A program made the position numbers and the translations under genes. A stretch of DNA of 6,440 bases from positions 1-6,440 of the forward strand of contig JAEXGM010000175.1 of NCBI GenBank assembly GCA_023450835.1. The letters run 5' to 3'. Shown here piece after piece: positions 1 through 6,210 of this stretch. Under the pieces are notes generated by a model that saw only the letters and a program-made list of their open reading frames with translations, had not been told where the DNA came from and made no database searches. How positions within the stretch are numbered: the first letter of the stretch is position 1; each line of letters opens with the position of its first letter. Origin of the DNA: Bacillota bacterium (GTDB lineage: Bacteria > Bacillota > Clostridia > Lachnospirales > Lachnospiraceae).

Positions 1-1771
1 TTATATCTTCATCTTCCAGGTCATAGGCCCCTTTTCTATGGCAAATACAAATATTTTCTTCATAAGCACTTACTATATGTTTGGCAAAACTTAATCCTGT
101 ATGCGAACAGCCGCAGCCATGTTTTAAACCTGTTATGAATATTGTTTCTTTTCCGCATAGCACCTGGTTTGCAGCCTGCCTTTTCTTAAATCTGTTTCTG
201 TTTTCATCTATGTAAGCGGCTTCATAGGATTCATCATCCTTATCGTTGTAACTATTATTCCTATCTTCATCAATTTTAGAATATATGGCATTATAACTTT
301 CAGAATTATCCTTTACAGGATATTGTTCCTTAACCATCATCTCCGGCTTGGAATTATGTTCTTCTTCTATTTGCACTTTATATTTATATGGTATTTTATT
401 ATCCGCACTTGCCAGGTTCTGTTGAACATTTCTCAATTTGGGCTCATCAGATGGAAGTACTGCCGCCTCTGCTGATCTGTTTAGCATTTCCCTTGGGGCA
501 AAATTCCTCGGATCAGGCACTGCCTTCACTGGCTGAGGCCTTCTATTATAAGTATAAGATACAGTTTCTTTTTTAATATCTTCATCGATTTGTTTTCTCC
601 GTCGTTCCAGCAAGGAATTATTTATATTCCTTGCTGAATATTCTGCTCTGTTCAGCCTATTAAGCTGATTTATTCTGCTGCCGCTTTCGATATCTCTAAT
701 GTTCGTAATACCGATACCACAATCTTGCAATGTTAATTTCAGCATTCGAATCAATTCCTGCGGACATTCTCTAAATACATCAAAGGTATCATCATCAAAA
801 CGGCTATTCTGTGCTGAAGAATTATCGTTATATAGAATTGAATACTTAAAGCTGCTGTTATTTTGCAGCTTAACTGAATGGTGTGTATTTGTAAGTTCGA
901 TATCGGAACATATAAATATTTTATTCATTTTACTTAAATAGACGGATTCCTCATAAAGCATACCGCTCAAATCAAATATAATAACATCGGCGGAATTGAT
1001 ATCTTCTTTCAGATCCCATTCGGAATAGTAGTCCACATTTGAACAACTAATCATCTTTTTCCCTGACAGACAAGGTATTAATTGGTCTAACAAGCTTCCT
1101 TTTGATAAATCAGGTTCAATAAAAGCAACATTAACCCCTCCTAATGCAATATAGTTTGCAGCGGAAATTGCAGTCAACGTACAGCAAAATCTTGAATCGG
1201 CACCGCAAAATCCAATTAAAACGGATTTGTCACCAAATATTGTCTGCTTTGTCCTGTCGCAAGCAGGTACCACAAATTGAATACCCACGGAATCTGATTC
1301 TGTGGTATTACTCATAAATTCTGCTGTTTTGACCCTGCTCCCTATATCTTCCCCGACTAAACCGGCATAGGCTGCCGCCGTCTCTGCTGTCCTGACATGT
1401 TTTAATATCTCTCCTACCTCACTTATAAGCATATCACCTTCAAATAAGAAATTATAAAAGTTATTTTTAACATAATTACCAACAGCCTCTGCATTTCCCC
1501 TTTTATACCGGCTGATAACAGGGATTATTATTCTATTCTCCGTATTAAACATTCTAAAATCATTAATTGTAAAAAATCCTTTTAGCTGCTCTGAAATAAC
1601 AATTACATTGATCTCGGGATTGGAAATCAATAATTCTGTGATTTCATTTTTTGACTGTGCCAAGTATACACTGTTTATTTGAATTCCTAAATCACATAAA
1701 ATCTCAATACCTGATTCTAACTTTTCCTCGTCGTTATCTTCCAGCGCAAATAATATTTGAAATGTGTTCAT
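1..1771 (-). CDS. CpaE-like pseudo-receiver plus tandem degenerate MinD/ParA-like protein (3' part missing)
   Basis: The frame is open from ATG at 1771 to the left edge (590 codons, no stop), so the C-terminus is missing. GAGAGG (1780-1785) lies 8 bases upstream of the ATG. Residues 1-125 look like a pseudo-receiver: alternating beta/alpha pattern, a hydrophobic NVIVIS strand at 55-60 and IIIPVIS at 81-87, without a clear phospho-acceptor aspartate. Residues 182-330 follow the MinD/ParA order: strand VLIGF, loop 187-198, helix TAISAANYIA, strand VNVAFIEPD (213-221) and strand DVIIFDLSG (262-270). The signature and Walker A lysines are absent from the loop. Residues 350-535 are a polar, charged, probably disordered linker. 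A second similar fold starts at 543 (IFITGLKHGCGCSHTGLSFA), again with no P-loop lysines. This order resembles CpaE/TadZ, which localise Tad pilus machinery at the inner membrane face. The family call is by eye: confident for the fold, moderate for CpaE-like, weak for a pilus role. It is the last visible gene of a three-gene operon, 25 bases after its neighbour. Confidence 0.75.
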   Translation of the reverse strand, partial: MNTFQILFALEDNDEEKLESGIEILCDLGIQINSVYLAQSKNEITELLISNPEINVIVISEQLKGFFTINDFRMFNTENRIIIPVISRYKRGNAEAVGNYVKNNFYNFLFEGDMLISEVGEILKHVRTAETAAAYAGLVGEDIGSRVKTAEFMSNTTESDSVGIQFVVPACDRTKQTIFGDKSVLIGFCGADSRFCCTLTAISAANYIALGGVNVAFIEPDLSKGSLLDQLIPCLSGKKMISCSNVDYYSEWDLKEDINSADVIIFDLSGMLYEESVYLSKMNKIFICSDIELTNTHHSVKLQNNSSFKYSILYNDNSSAQNSRFDDDTFDVFRECPQELIRMLKLTLQDCGIGITNIRDIESGSRINQLNRLNRAEYSARNINNSLLERRRKQIDEDIKKETVSYTYNRRPQPVKAVPDPRNFAPREMLNRSAEAAVLPSDEPKLRNVQQNLASADNKIPYKYKVQIEEEHNSKPEMMVKEQYPVKDNSESYNAIYSKIDEDRNNSYNDKDDESYEAAYIDENRNRFKKRQAANQVLCGKETIFITGLKHGCGCSHTGLSFAKHIVSAYEENICICHRKGAYDLEDEDI

Positions 1772-1796
1772 TATTAATACCTCTCATTGTCATATG

Positions 1797-2708
1797 TTAT
1801 TTTTCTGTCGAATCTGTTGCGGCTGTATCTGCCTGGGTTGCTTCCTGTGCTGCATTTGATTTTGCTGCATCCGACTGTGCCGAATCGGTCTGCACTGTAT
1901 CTTTCTCTGAATTATCTGTTCTTTCCGTATCGTCTTTTGCTATCTCTGCAAAAGAGATTTTCTCTAATAAGTTCCAATTAATAGAAGTATAATAATCGTA
2001 CTGTTTATTGTATTCCTCTGCCAGATCATGATATTTTTCTATAAAGTATAGTTCTTTCGCGGATAATTCTGTATCATCACTGCTGCTACTCTCTGTTGAA
2101 GCCGGTTCCTTGCTTTCATCGTAACTGTCACCAATACTATTATAGACTTTTTGTGCAAGTGCGTTTTCTTCGTAAAATTTTGCAATAAGATCAACTGTTA
2201 ATGTCTTATCTGTTACATTGGCTGAAGTCAGCTCCGAATAATAGGTCTTTGCATTATCTAACAGAATTTTTTTCTCATCATCCGACAAAGTAATCCCTTC
2301 GTCCTTTGCCTTCATGCAAAGGACTTTCGTCATTCTGATCTGTTCACAGATAGTTCCTTTTACCTGCTTTTCCAAAGTAACGCTGTTGTTTTCCTTATCA
2401 GTTACTTCCGAATCCCAGTCCGCCTCATTTTGCAGATTATATCCCTGATAAACATCCGCAGCATACAAAAGAAATTCATTCATGACCACCTTTTCATTGT
2501 TTACCCTCATAACTTCTTCTGTATCAAATTTAATAACCTGAGAAGTTTTATTATTCATCTTTAAATATAATAAAAGAATCCCTGCTATTATTAAAAAGAC
2601 TACAAGAAGCACTGGCAATAATTTCTTCTTGCTCCATATCTTTTTCCTCTCGGCTTTTATTTCCTCTTCCCCTTCGTTAATGCTGTTTTCTAAAATTTCA
2701 TCCATCAT
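1797..2708 (-). CDS. Membrane-anchored SurA/PrsA N-domain-like protein without PPIase domain
   Basis: 303 aa. CGGAGGA lies 5 bases before the ATG at 2708, and a second ATG follows immediately, so the start is secure to one codon. Residues 1-29 are charged and cytoplasmic, 30-49 form one membrane span (LLPVLLVVFLIIAGILLLYL), and no lipobox cysteine follows, so it is anchored as a signal-anchor protein with the bulk outside. Residues 66-190 match the helical SurA/PrsA N-domain pattern: VNNEKVVMNEFLLY, then a helix with EQIRMTKVLCMKAKDEG, then ITLSDDEKK. In PrsA and SurA a parvulin domain follows; here there is only an S/D/E-rich linker (199-214) and then a long helix (215-257) like the one closing the PrsA fold. 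The tail (258-303) is low-complexity A/D/S/T/Q/E. Inference: a holdase-type chaperone or assembly factor for an exported protein, with no isomerase activity. It sits between a single-span membrane protein gene and the CpaE-like gene. The family call is by eye; it could instead be a structural envelope component. Confidence 0.75.
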   Translation of the reverse strand: MMDEILENSINEGEEEIKAERKKIWSKKKLLPVLLVVFLIIAGILLLYLKMNNKTSQVIKFDTEEVMRVNNEKVVMNEFLLYAADVYQGYNLQNEADWDSEVTDKENNSVTLEKQVKGTICEQIRMTKVLCMKAKDEGITLSDDEKKILLDNAKTYYSELTSANVTDKTLTVDLIAKFYEENALAQKVYNSIGDSYDESKEPASTESSSSDDTELSAKELYFIEKYHDLAEEYNKQYDYYTSINWNLLEKISFAEIAKDDTERTDNSEKDTVQTDSAQSDAAKSNAAQEATQADTAATDSTEK

Positions 2709-2742
2709 TTTATCCTCCGTTCTTTAATAAGTTATTTTACTA

Positions 2743-2754
2743 TCGGCATGCCGA
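2743..2754. repeat. 12-bp perfect palindrome in the operon spacer
   Basis: TCGGCATGCCGA is its own reverse complement and lies in the 74-base gap between the 205-aa and the PrsA-like genes. It is GC-richer than its surroundings. No T-tract follows on the minus strand, so it does not look like a terminator. It could be a protein-binding site, a small RNA hairpin affecting processing between the two genes, or chance. Confidence 0.4.
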
Positions 2755-2782
2755 ATGAAGATTCCTCTCTCGCAATATGCAG

Positions 2783-3400
2783 TTAATTACTTTCAATGTA
2801 CAGAATACCTATCTGATTGTAATTGCCGTCATAAATCGGATAATCCGAGAACACCGTTTTATCATCTATGGCAATTGATTTGCTTTCAGAATATTTGTTG
2901 AATTTTGTTTCATCCTTATCTGTAAATCCATACGGAGCTATATAGCCTCCGGAAATATCTTTTGTCACAACAATATCTTTCAGCAGCCTGTTGTAATTTA
3001 TAAAAACCGCATCCCTGTAATTCCCCTCTGTATCCCGTAATAAACTTATCTGGTTGTTATTATTATCTTCCATTATGTATCTATAATGTTCCTTGTTTTC
3101 CTTTTTACTTATTCCTTCTAATAAATCCATTGTCGTAACCAGAATGGCAAAATCCGTACCCTTTACTTCTTTATATTTAAGTTTTATATCCGCTCCAAGA
3201 ATGGCAGGCTCGGGAACTTTTTTGAAAGTATTGTCCGTTTTCGCAATGGTTTTTTCAGCCGGCGGCTGAACTGTCTTTTTATATCTTGTGATGAATCCCA
3301 AAATTATGAATATTGCTATCAGCAAAATAATCAGCAATATTAATATCTTTTTTCTTTTTGTTTTTAAAAAATAAAGTTTTGTTTTTAATCTAAAAAACAT
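2783..3400 (-). CDS. Single-pass membrane protein of unknown family (205 aa)
   Basis: I do not recognise the family. The frame extends upstream to an ATG at 3442, but the start at 3400 is preferred because GAGGG (3407-3411) sits 6 bases before it and no good site precedes 3442. The product begins with a very basic stretch (residues 4-18, eight Lys/Arg), followed by one strongly hydrophobic span at 19-37. That predicts a cytoplasmic N-terminus and an outer C-terminal domain. Residues 41-67 are a Lys/Pro-containing linker. Residues 68-205 look mixed alpha/beta, with beta-rich stretches (TDFAILVTTMDLL, YIMEDN, RDAVFINY, DIVVTKDISGGYIAPYG, YNQIGILYIES) and an Asn run at 113-116. There are no cysteines, lipobox or obvious catalytic motif. 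It is the first gene of the leftward operon, 74 bases before the PrsA-like gene, so it is probably an envelope partner of that protein. The role is unknown. Confidence 0.8.
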   Translation of the reverse strand: MFFRLKTKLYFLKTKRKKILILLIILLIAIFIILGFITRYKKTVQPPAEKTIAKTDNTFKKVPEPAILGADIKLKYKEVKGTDFAILVTTMDLLEGISKKENKEHYRYIMEDNNNNQISLLRDTEGNYRDAVFINYNRLLKDIVVTKDISGGYIAPYGFTDKDETKFNKYSESKSIAIDDKTVFSDYPIYDGNYNQIGILYIESN

Positions 3401-3406
3401 GCATGT

Positions 3407-3411
3407 CCCTC
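3407..3411 (-). promoter_or_regulatory. Ribosome binding site deciding the 3400 start
   Basis: GAGGG on the minus strand, 6 bases upstream of the ATG at 3400. It supports that start over the in-frame ATG 14 codons upstream at 3442. An out-of-frame ATG at 3404 lies too close to it to be used. Confidence 0.7.
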
Positions 3412-3464
3412 TTTTCTTAATAATACATATACTGCAATACAATATGATTGATTTTTTTATATTG

Positions 3465-3545
3465 AAGCATCTATTCCTTATCTATTAAAGACAAACATAA
3501 ATTTTTATTACTACATAATTCTCTATGAAAAAACATAAAGCATCT
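3465..3545. repeat. Short direct repeat pair in the divergent spacer
   Basis: AAGCATCT occurs at 3465-3472 and again at 3538-3545, 73 bases apart, each followed by a T-rich stretch and CC (ATTCC, TTTTCC). In AT-rich DNA an eight-base match can arise by chance. Its place between two divergent transcription units makes it a weak candidate for paired regulator sites. Confidence 0.25.
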
Positions 3546-3590
3546 TTTTCCAAAATTTTATAAACATTTATATTTTTAATTCAACTATTT

Positions 3591-3618
3591 TTGCTTTTAT
3601 CTGTCATATTAATATAAA
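3591..3618 (+). promoter_or_regulatory. Candidate sigma-A promoter for the rightward pair
   Basis: TTGCTT (3591-3596) and TATAAA (3613-3618) are separated by 16 bases, close to a vegetative -35/-10 pair. Transcription would begin about 3625, giving a leader of under 20 bases that contains the GGGTGAGGGG ribosome binding site. The AT-richness of the region makes false matches easy. For the leftward operon, TTCAAT and TATTGT around 3441-3468 on the minus strand are the best -35/-10 candidates I see, and they are poor. Confidence 0.45.
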
Positions 3619-3641
3619 ATATGTAAAAGGGTGAGGGGATT

Positions 3642-4334
3642 ATGGATACACGAAATATTATTATGGAATATGAAAAAATATTATTAATGGATGAGGGTTC
3701 CAATTTATCAGCAAGTTACTTTTGCTATAATGATTATAACAATCACAAATTAGCACTTGCCGTGTTCCGCCATGCTGTCGAAAATATTCTGCATTGGGCT
3801 CCATCAGATACAGCAGACGATTTCAATTTGGATATTATAAAAGGATTGCGTTTATTGGTACCTTATAAATATCTTATTTTCCCGGAAGAACTGAACAAGC
3901 GAAAAGATTGTTTTTATGTAGCCCATCTGCTGTATCCAAAGGAAATTCCTTATAATATGAGAAATTTCGTAATTCTTTCCTACCAAAGAATCCTTGAACA
4001 GGAAAACGGTAAGTTTTCCAAAAACTTTTTTAATGGTATGGGAGGGGAACTCAGGGCATGTATATGCCTGCAATACCTTTTAACAAAACATATAACTTTT
4101 TCTTCCATTGAAGAAATATATTATTACTTTTCTGCTCCAAAGGCGCTGTCTGCTCTGAGGCAATTTCGTTTGGCAGGTGTTTGCACGGAACTATTTGAAA
4201 GTCCTCTTGAATTTGTACATTGTGCACTTCCTAAAAATCAAAAAAAAGAGCTGTATTTTCAATTCTATCGATTTGAATCTACATTAAAAACCAAAAAACT
4301 AAAATCTAAAGTAAAACATATTATCGGCAACTGA
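3642..4334 (+). CDS. Soluble protein of unknown family (230 aa)
   Basis: I do not recognise the family. The ATG at 3642 follows GGGTGAGGGG with good spacing; a second in-frame ATG at 3663 has no such site. The product has no signal peptide or membrane span and looks mainly helical and cytoplasmic. It is rich in aromatics (many Tyr and Phe, for example EEIYYYFSA at 157-165 and LYFQFYRFE at 204-212). Notable segments are LAVFRHAVENILHWAPSDT (39-57), GLRLLVPYKYLIFPEEL (68-84), FFNGMGGELRACICLQYLL (129-147) and ALSALRQFRLAGVCTELFE (168-186). The last 15 residues are Lys-rich. I see no P-loop, zinc ligand set, HTH or nuclease motif. It is the first gene after the candidate promoter and is followed 74 bases later by the two-span membrane protein gene, so it may be a cytoplasmic partner of it. 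Function unknown. Confidence 0.8.
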   Translation: MDTRNIIMEYEKILLMDEGSNLSASYFCYNDYNNHKLALAVFRHAVENILHWAPSDTADDFNLDIIKGLRLLVPYKYLIFPEELNKRKDCFYVAHLLYPKEIPYNMRNFVILSYQRILEQENGKFSKNFFNGMGGELRACICLQYLLTKHITFSSIEEIYYYFSAPKALSALRQFRLAGVCTELFESPLEFVHCALPKNQKKELYFQFYRFESTLKTKKLKSKVKHIIGN

Positions 4335-4408
4335 TAAAATAATTTTTTACACTCAGCTTTGTGCCATGTTTTAAAATTTACAGATAACAGAAAGGGCAGG
4401 TCATTTAT

Positions 4409-5155
4409 ATGAAAAAACGGCGGCTATCCAAAATTTTGTTTGCAGCCTGTAATATATGTTTAATAATAGTATCAATTATAGGTATTCTCTATTCGATGAC
4501 GAACTTAATTCTTGCAAATAGGGAGGCCAGAACCATCTTCAATACCCTAAATAAGGATTATGAAGCCTGTTTCGGTAAAAGCTATGAGCATGAGACATCA
4601 TATTTCACTGAAATTGCATGTATGAAAATGGCAATCTCCTCGGACATTATTACAAAATCAGCAAATTTAAAAAACCAATATCTTGGCAGTATTGACCCTG
4701 AAAAAAGTGAGAATGAATCAAATACTTCCAATAACCCCGGAATCAGTAAAACCAATGCTTTTGATATGTTAAAAGGTTCTCTTACAGAAATGCAGAATTA
4801 TAATAATGCCATCATTTATAAGAAATCCTCTATGCCATTATTTGGCGTCTGTGAATCGCTATATACTGCCTTAAACTATGTAACGTATGGCAGTGATGCC
4901 CTGATAAAGGATGTGGTAAATTTTATAGACGATCAGGAGACTTTATCTCTAGCCGCAGATAAAGATACTCAGGAAATTCATATTATGTCCAAGATGAGCA
5001 CAGAAATTTACCTCAATTTAAATCAACAAATTTTTGTGTACAAATTCATCATACTGGCAGGAGTAATTTTTTTCTTGGGAACATGCGTAAATATTTATAG
5101 AATAAAAGCGCGCAAAAATAAATATAGAAGGAAAATAAAAGTTCAGAAGATATAA
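4409..5155 (+). CDS. Two-span membrane protein with a helical outer domain (248 aa)
   Basis: I do not recognise the family. The ATG at 4409 has a modest AGGGCAGG-like site upstream. A basic start (KKRR at 2-5) precedes membrane span 1 (about 9-30); span 2 is about 209-230 (IFVYKFIILAGVIFFLGTCVNIY). The basic C-tail (231-248, about half Lys/Arg) predicts that both ends are cytoplasmic. The 31-208 segment would lie outside; it looks mainly helical, with a polar Ser/Asn/Glu-rich break at 97-114 and two cysteines facing out in the middle (C54, C71) plus C148. This layout resembles four-helix-bundle sensor domains of chemoreceptors and kinases, but no HAMP, signalling or kinase domain follows, so a sensor call is not supported. 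It is probably cotranscribed with the 230-aa gene upstream, since I see no terminator in the 74-base gap. It converges on the HTH regulator gene 50 bases downstream. Confidence 0.8.
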   Translation: MKKRRLSKILFAACNICLIIVSIIGILYSMTNLILANREARTIFNTLNKDYEACFGKSYEHETSYFTEIACMKMAISSDIITKSANLKNQYLGSIDPEKSENESNTSNNPGISKTNAFDMLKGSLTEMQNYNNAIIYKKSSMPLFGVCESLYTALNYVTYGSDALIKDVVNFIDDQETLSLAADKDTQEIHIMSKMSTEIYLNLNQQIFVYKFIILAGVIFFLGTCVNIYRIKARKNKYRRKIKVQKI

Positions 5156-5205
5156 GGAAGCAGTTTGTTTCAGAAACATTCCCGCCCCCTTATCAGAATT
5201 GATAT

Positions 5206-6210
5206 TTACATATATTTCAATACTTTTTCTAACATCTTTATGTCTACTATTAATTCATCTCTCGTTTTTTTCATAGAATCTATCACTTTTATTAGTTCAC
5301 TTTTATTAGAAACCAGCTCTTGTGTGAAAATATTTTTGATATTTTTCTGCTCTGAATTCACAGCATTTGCAGGAGTATTTCCAGCAATAGTTTCTGGTAA
5401 ATCACTTTCAGGAATGCTGTGAACCTCTTCCGCTGCAATAAAATCTAATAATTTTACTTTAACGCGTCTGCTTAGTTCCATCTTACCATTTTCAATCAGA
5501 CTGAACTGACTTCTATTTACACCTGATTTATCAGATATAACTGCCTGCGTATATCCCCTTGATTTTTTTATCAACCTGACTTTATTTAAAATCTCTGCAT
5601 CGGTCAGGCTGCAGTCATTGCTATCCGAACAATCTTCAGAGTCAGCCAATAACTGTTTTATGATTTCTTTATCTTTTATACTTAAATTATTCAGCAGCAT
5701 GGGGTTTGCCTGGAAATACTCATTCAATTTCTTTTTTACTTTATCTGTTAAGGTCCTTTTACCCGTTTCTATATATCCGATTTGAACAGATGTAATACCG
5801 ATAGCTTCTGCAATTTCCTTTCTGGAGACCCCAACCGCAGTTCGAATTATTTTTAAGGACTCACCGTTATTGATTGATACGTTTCTCACGGATATCTGCT
5901 CATCATTTTGAATCAGCTTCTGGCATACATCATTGCTTTTATTATTTTCCCCTGTAGCCAAAGAAGCTGATTGCTGACAATTATTCGTATCTATTAATTC
6001 AAACCAATTATCCTGCAGTCCGAAAGCCTCGCTAATTTTTCTTTTATCTCTTGTTGAAAGAGGCAGGTAACCCTTTTCAAGCAGATTTAAAAAGCTCGAA
6101 TTTATCTCTGTTCTTTGAGAAAACTCTTCCACTGACAATCCCATGTCATTTCTTATAAACTTAAGTTTTATGCTATCCCCTTTAGCCGTAAATAAGTCGT
6201 CTTTTGTCAT
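5206..6210 (-). CDS. Transcriptional regulator with three XRE/Cro-type HTH domains and a C-terminal coiled coil
   Basis: 334 aa. The ATG at 6210 follows GGGGAG (6219-6224) with 8-base spacing. Three HTH_3-like units are visible: residues 14-72 (LKFIRNDMGLSVEEFSQRT, then SSFLNLLEKG), 119-170 (LKIIRTAVGVSRKEIAEAIG, then VQIGYIETGKR) and 211-262 (VRLIKKSRGYTQAVISDKSG, then SQFSLIENGK). Each has the Cro/CI pattern of a helix, a turn, a recognition helix and the conserved Ile/Leu-Glu-x-Gly. The linkers are polar and two hold cysteines (C78, C96, C194, C200). Residues 264-300 are a flexible Pro/Asn-rich stretch, and 300-334 is a heptad-like helix (ELIKVIDSMKKTRDELIVDIKML), probably for oligomerisation. 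No peptidase or ligand-binding domain is present. Most XRE regulators carry one HTH; three in one chain would allow binding to repeated or extended operators. It is convergent with the membrane-protein gene, so it may regulate the neighbouring operons or itself, which the sequence does not show. Confidence 0.85.
   Translation of the reverse strand: MTKDDLFTAKGDSIKLKFIRNDMGLSVEEFSQRTEINSSFLNLLEKGYLPLSTRDKRKISEAFGLQDNWFELIDTNNCQQSASLATGENNKSNDVCQKLIQNDEQISVRNVSINNGESLKIIRTAVGVSRKEIAEAIGITSVQIGYIETGKRTLTDKVKKKLNEYFQANPMLLNNLSIKDKEIIKQLLADSEDCSDSNDCSLTDAEILNKVRLIKKSRGYTQAVISDKSGVNRSQFSLIENGKMELSRRVKVKLLDFIAAEEVHSIPESDLPETIAGNTPANAVNSEQKNIKNIFTQELVSNKSELIKVIDSMKKTRDELIVDIKMLEKVLKYM

Noticed and set aside
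388..941. Short plus-strand frames at 388-576 and 699-941
   Set aside because: Both are antisense to the continuous 590-codon minus-strand gene and show no domain or start signal.
1651..1992. Open frame on the plus strand across the start of the CpaE-like gene and the end of the PrsA-like gene
   Set aside because: It lies antisense to two well-supported genes and has no good ribosome site; the product is a hydrophobic Ser/Val/Ala-rich shadow of the low-complexity tail.
2743..2754. Terminator at the 12-bp palindrome
   Set aside because: It has no loop-sized separation and no following T-run, so it is kept only as a palindrome.
3852..4073. Minus-strand frame inside the 230-aa gene
   Set aside because: Antisense shadow with no ribosome site and no recognisable protein features.
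4346..4377. Promoter TTTACA / TAAAAT before the two-span protein gene
   Set aside because: The spacer is 20 bases, too long for a normal promoter; cotranscription from upstream is simpler.
4409..5155. Chemoreceptor or sensor-kinase reading of the two-span protein
   Set aside because: The topology is similar, but the chain ends 18 residues after span 2 with no HAMP, methyl-accepting or kinase domain.
5152..5193. Possible bidirectional terminator between the convergent genes (ATAAGG pairing with CCTTAT, GTTTC with GAAAC inside)
   Set aside because: The stem is only 6 bp with a large asymmetric interior and no T-run, so it is too weak to call.
5165..5422. Plus-strand frame opposite the end of the XRE regulator gene
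   Set aside because: It is antisense to the coiled-coil and linker region of a clear gene; its hydrophobic product is the usual antisense artefact.
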